From JANQSP01 sp965226095 (GTDB taxonomy: Bacteria > Bdellovibrionota > Bdellovibrionia > Bdellovibrionales > UBA1609): a stretch of DNA of 64,000 bases. The DNA is taken from the NCBI GenBank assembly GCA_965226095.1, contig OZ245336.1, positions 1,426,001 to 1,490,000 on the forward strand. Direction: 5' to 3'. Shown here one piece after another: positions 60,900-64,000 of this stretch (position 1 is the first letter of the stretch; the number at the start of each line of letters is the position of its first letter). The notes under the pieces were generated by a model. It was not told the DNA's origin. It was given only the letters and a program-made list of their open reading frames with translations, and made no database searches. The position numbers and the translations under genes are program-made.

Positions 60900-63800
60900 T
60901 TATACTCCCGACCAATCATAAAAAGTAACTGGCGAAACTGTTTGCCCTGTACTCAATGATGACTTATTATACTGGCTTAATTTATCCAAAGCTTTTTTGA
61001 TCCATGTTGAATCATAATTATTTAATTGTTGAGATTTTTTGACAGCTAATTCATAGTTATTAACAGCCTCATTCTTAAAGGGTTCAACAGTTTTTTGAAG
61101 TCCTGCCTTATACTGCTGGATCTCTGCTTTATTTAAACCTCTAGGAATAGGTGAATTATAAATCGCATCACCAATATGATCAGAGGCAAGCCCAATTAAA
61201 ACCAAAGATGCAATCACTTGTTCTCCACTATCATAACGAATAACTTTCTTTAATTCCTCCTTCAGTCTGGCTAAGAGGGCAAGCTTTTCTTTAACAACTT
61301 TTTGTTGCAACCGAGGGCTAGCTGGAATTTTAATTTTAATGAATCGAAGATAAGTATCGTATACTTTTAAAAACTCTGCCTGAGCAGCATAGTGGACACC
61401 TACCTTATATTTTTTATAAAGATTAACTGTTCTTTGATACCATACTTTAGATTGACTTATCTGACCTTTAGCTTTTTTAATTTCTGCAACTTTAAAAGCG
61501 GATTCCACTAAAGCCCTATGATCAGAAGAACCTCTATTTAAGAATTGATTATAATAAGAAACTGCTTTGGTAATATGACCTCGACGCTTAAGCATTTCTG
61601 CCAATAAATAAAGCGCTTGTGTTTTTTCCGCTTTTTTGGATTTTTTAAAGTACATTAAGTAGGCTTGCTCTGCCTGAGAATAGCGATTAAAACCATCATA
61701 GATCAAAGCTGAATTATACCAAAAATCTGCAGATACTTTATCATTAGGAAAAGCTTTAGCATAGGAAGAGAAAGCCTGAGCCGCCTTCATATATTGTCCC
61801 GTACTTTCGTAAATCCCCGGTGCTTCCTTTAATATGGATTGTTTTAATTTCTTACTGGTAGCTTTTCGACTTTGTAATACTCTATTATAGATAGACAGAG
61901 CTTTCAGCATATCACCACTTTCTTTATAATAAAATCCAGCATTATAGTAAGCGTTTAACCGTAAAGGGGACCCAGGATTATCATCTGCAAATCTCTGATA
62001 CATCTCTGCTCCTTTAGCGTAATGTTTGTTTTTTACCATATCCTCAGCAGACTTTAATGCAATTTGAGAAATGATTTTTTGAATATCTTTTGCAGAAGGA
62101 GAACGAGCAATCGTCGGATTTTTTAATAACTGAACAGCCGCCTCTTTTAAAGCTACAAAATCTTTTTTCGTATTGTGAATATCTAAAATCAAATTAGCTG
62201 CATACTCAGTATATTTACTACGAGGATATTTTCTAACAATGTGCCAAAAATGATCCAAAGCATCCTTATGATGATTAAATTCATAATGAAACTCCCCTTT
62301 TTTATATATAATAGCCGGTATATTCGATTTAGAAGGAAAATGAGTGATATAGTAATCTGCCGCTTTCTGAAAAGTATGTATCGGTTGAGTAAAAGGAACA
62401 AACTCTGTTTTTTTATTCACTAATTTTTTAATCTGTTGAGAAGAAGGTAATACTTTTTCAAAAGCAAGCACACTGTTTAAACTGGCCAATGCATAGTACT
62501 GACTCCTGTTATAGTTTTCCGCGAGATATTGATAATACTTTCCAGCTTGTGCATATCTTCCAATATCAAAGAGAAGTTCTGCATGAAAAAAATGCATTTG
62601 ATCCGACTTCTTGGATTGTTTAAAATATTTATTATATAATTCATAGCCAAATAAAGCCTGGCCTTTTGCCACTTTATCTCTTGTCTTACGGTAAGATTGG
62701 TGCATCTGTAAAGCATAGTTTCTCACAGTACTTTCCATCAGTGTTCTAGCTTTCACCAAGATTTGTGGCTCATGTTTGTTCAGCTTGGCCCAATTACTCG
62801 TTGGACCAAATCTCTCTAACCAGTACCTAAGCTCCTTTAAAAAAAATTGTCTGTTACCAGCTGAAGTATAAGCACGAATAATCTGATATTGATAATCATA
62901 AGCTCTGGAAGAGTTAGGTTGTTCAGAAATTAACTGTTTGAATGTAATACGTACTCCCTTTAAATGACCAGAATCCAGATAAGCCTCCGCTAGCCGCTTT
63001 AACATCTTCATAGCTTGAACAGAACTACCAGACTTCTTTTCAAAATAAGATAGTGCCAAATTCGGACTTCTTGTAGAATGACTATAAAACAAAACTAAAT
63101 CATTTAAAGCTTCTTTTGCAAAATGCACAATTCCAGCGGCTTGAACACTCATGTTACCTCTTGCTTTTTGACGATTCCCCTCTCTAATAATAGCTTCCAT
63201 ATTCACAAGCGCTCTATCCACCTGCCCAATGTTAAAGTAGCACCAAGCTAATTTATATAAAGCAAAAGAATAAATTTTTAAACGAGGGTTCTTAACAATT
63301 CTTCTATAATAAGATAGTGCTTTTTTCCATTGAGATTGATTAAAATGATATTCCGCCAGTTCAAAATTTACATCAGTAATATATTCACTTCTTGGAAATT
63401 TTTTAACCAGCCTCTCATAACTTTTTTTCCCATCAGTCAACCGACCTCTTTTAAAATAAGCAACACCTAAAAAAAACAAAACTTGATCTGTGTACTTATC
63501 TTTTGGAAATTGTCGGCGATAGGTTTCAAAAAGCTTAATCGATTTATCCACATACACAAAAGTGGACCTTAAATTAAGACGAGGTTTCTGAGCTCTTTGT
63601 TTTTTTATAAATCTCTTTATATCCTGATCATATTTTTCATATAAACGGTATTCGATGAGACGTACTTTTTCAATATAGAGACTTCCCAATCTTAAACGTA
63701 AATCTCTACGGGAACTGGTCTTAATCAAAGAAAATAATTGTTTAATTTCTGCGTTGATGACTTCCTCAAGAGCCGCTTCATCAGTGCCTTCTTCAAAGTA

Positions 63801-64000
63801 CTGCCTGAATTGACGAGGTGGAGTAGCCACTTTAATGACCTGTCGCTTAATTCTACGAATAGTATCTTTGGACTTGGGAACTATGAGTTTTTTCCTTTGT
63901 AATCCAAATCGTCGATTTTTACCTCTTCGACGGGCAGCTGGTTCTCTGGAATTTAACCGATCATCTATTTGATCGATGGATTCCTCTACCTGAACATTCT
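60900..64000 (-). CDS. Large TPR-repeat protein (GltD/AgmU-like), N-terminus beyond window
   Basis: The minus-strand frame is open past 63830 (where a GTG lies) to the window edge, so the gene is partial: 1032 residues are visible. The visible start is basic and low-complexity (REPAARRRGKNRRFGLQRK). The rest is a long series of TPR or TPR-like helical pairs (TDQVLFFLGVAYFKRGRLTDGKKSYERL, YITDVNFELAEYHFNQSQW, LYKLAWCYFNIGQVDRALVNM, ALYLLAEMLKRRGHITKAVSYYNQFL). Proteins of this kind are periplasmic scaffolds in gliding-type envelope complexes. It is first in the visible cluster and corresponds in position and type to GltD (AgmU). Confidence 0.87.
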   Translation of the reverse strand, partial: NVQVEESIDQIDDRLNSREPAARRRGKNRRFGLQRKKLIVPKSKDTIRRIKRQVIKVATPPRQFRQYFEEGTDEAALEEVINAEIKQLFSLIKTSSRRDLRLRLGSLYIEKVRLIEYRLYEKYDQDIKRFIKKQRAQKPRLNLRSTFVYVDKSIKLFETYRRQFPKDKYTDQVLFFLGVAYFKRGRLTDGKKSYERLVKKFPRSEYITDVNFELAEYHFNQSQWKKALSYYRRIVKNPRLKIYSFALYKLAWCYFNIGQVDRALVNMEAIIREGNRQKARGNMSVQAAGIVHFAKEALNDLVLFYSHSTRSPNLALSYFEKKSGSSVQAMKMLKRLAEAYLDSGHLKGVRITFKQLISEQPNSSRAYDYQYQIIRAYTSAGNRQFFLKELRYWLERFGPTSNWAKLNKHEPQILVKARTLMESTVRNYALQMHQSYRKTRDKVAKGQALFGYELYNKYFKQSKKSDQMHFFHAELLFDIGRYAQAGKYYQYLAENYNRSQYYALASLNSVLAFEKVLPSSQQIKKLVNKKTEFVPFTQPIHTFQKAADYYITHFPSKSNIPAIIYKKGEFHYEFNHHKDALDHFWHIVRKYPRSKYTEYAANLILDIHNTKKDFVALKEAAVQLLKNPTIARSPSAKDIQKIISQIALKSAEDMVKNKHYAKGAEMYQRFADDNPGSPLRLNAYYNAGFYYKESGDMLKALSIYNRVLQSRKATSKKLKQSILKEAPGIYESTGQYMKAAQAFSSYAKAFPNDKVSADFWYNSALIYDGFNRYSQAEQAYLMYFKKSKKAEKTQALYLLAEMLKRRGHITKAVSYYNQFLNRGSSDHRALVESAFKVAEIKKAKGQISQSKVWYQRTVNLYKKYKVGVHYAAQAEFLKVYDTYLRFIKIKIPASPRLQQKVVKEKLALLARLKEELKKVIRYDSGEQVIASLVLIGLASDHIGDAIYNSPIPRGLNKAEIQQYKAGLQKTVEPFKNEAVNNYELAVKKSQQLNNYDSTWIKKALDKLSQYNKSSLSTGQTVSPVTFYDWSGV

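Noticed and set aside
1..64000. tRNA, rRNA, tmRNA or riboswitch genes
   Set aside because: I looked in every gap for cloverleaf arms, TTCGA-type loops and conserved riboswitch cores and found none.

Overview
The window is AT-rich chromosomal DNA from a Gram-negative bacterium. There are many exported lipoproteins and beta-barrel-like outer-membrane proteins, plus Mpl and LdcA for murein recycling, sigma-54, and a TolQ/TolR motor in a gliding-type gene cluster. The order TPR, TPR, small exported protein, FHA/TonB-like protein, TolQ, TolR, TolR matches the gltD-E-F-G and aglR-Q-S genes of Myxococcus. Together with the low GC and the large exported repeat proteins, this suggests a predatory or host-associated deltaproteobacterial-type lineage such as Bdellovibrionota. 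That placement is inference; no rRNA gene is present to confirm it.

Layout. 1-5.2 kb: end of a porin-like gene, then housekeeping genes (rnhB, yraN, rplS, trmD), an alanine/Na+ symporter and sufE. 5.3-12.5 kb: accessory exported proteins, namely two paralogous Cys-containing lipoproteins, a 1558-residue membrane protein, a lipoprotein and a small ORF. 12.5-18.4 kb: a CCA/poly(A) nucleotidyltransferase, then two tandem secreted proteins built from 6 and 11 copies of a 68-residue repeat. These two share an identical 107-bp upstream region. 18.4-20.3 kb: sodB and hisS. 20.4-23.1 kb: an exported ankyrin protein, a tandem array of hairpin repeats, REP-like palindromes and a small unknown protein. 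23.3-28.7 kb: a dicarboxylate/amino-acid symporter followed by a 1004-residue exported zinc-peptidase-like protein, and a lipoprotein. 28.8-34 kb: feoAB, a cystathionine beta-synthase-like gene, mscS and rph. 34-37.9 kb: a leucine-rich-repeat (LRR) lipoprotein, then an M12-type zinc metallopeptidase with C-terminal LRRs. The metallopeptidase is split over two reading frames exactly at a CCCAAAG heptamer. 37.9-39.6 kb: ferredoxin and cysS. 39.6-46.3 kb: a 1759-residue lipoprotein and an outer-membrane protein. 46.5-49 kb: mpl and ldcA. 49.1-51.8 kb: sucB-lpdA. 51.8-53.9 kb: an exported HEAT-like repeat protein. 54-64 kb: rpoN and the gliding/Tol-like envelope cluster, which runs off the right edge.

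Themes. Many of the accessory genes encode secreted or surface repeat proteins (68-residue repeats, ankyrin, LRR, HEAT-like, TPR). Two encode zinc metalloproteases. This is a surface and secretion toolkit consistent with contact with prey or host cells. The most unusual signals are the split metallopeptidase with a correctly phased -1 slippery heptamer, the duplicated 68-residue-repeat secreted pair, the hairpin array with compensatory base changes, and the compact glt/agl-like cluster next to rpoN.
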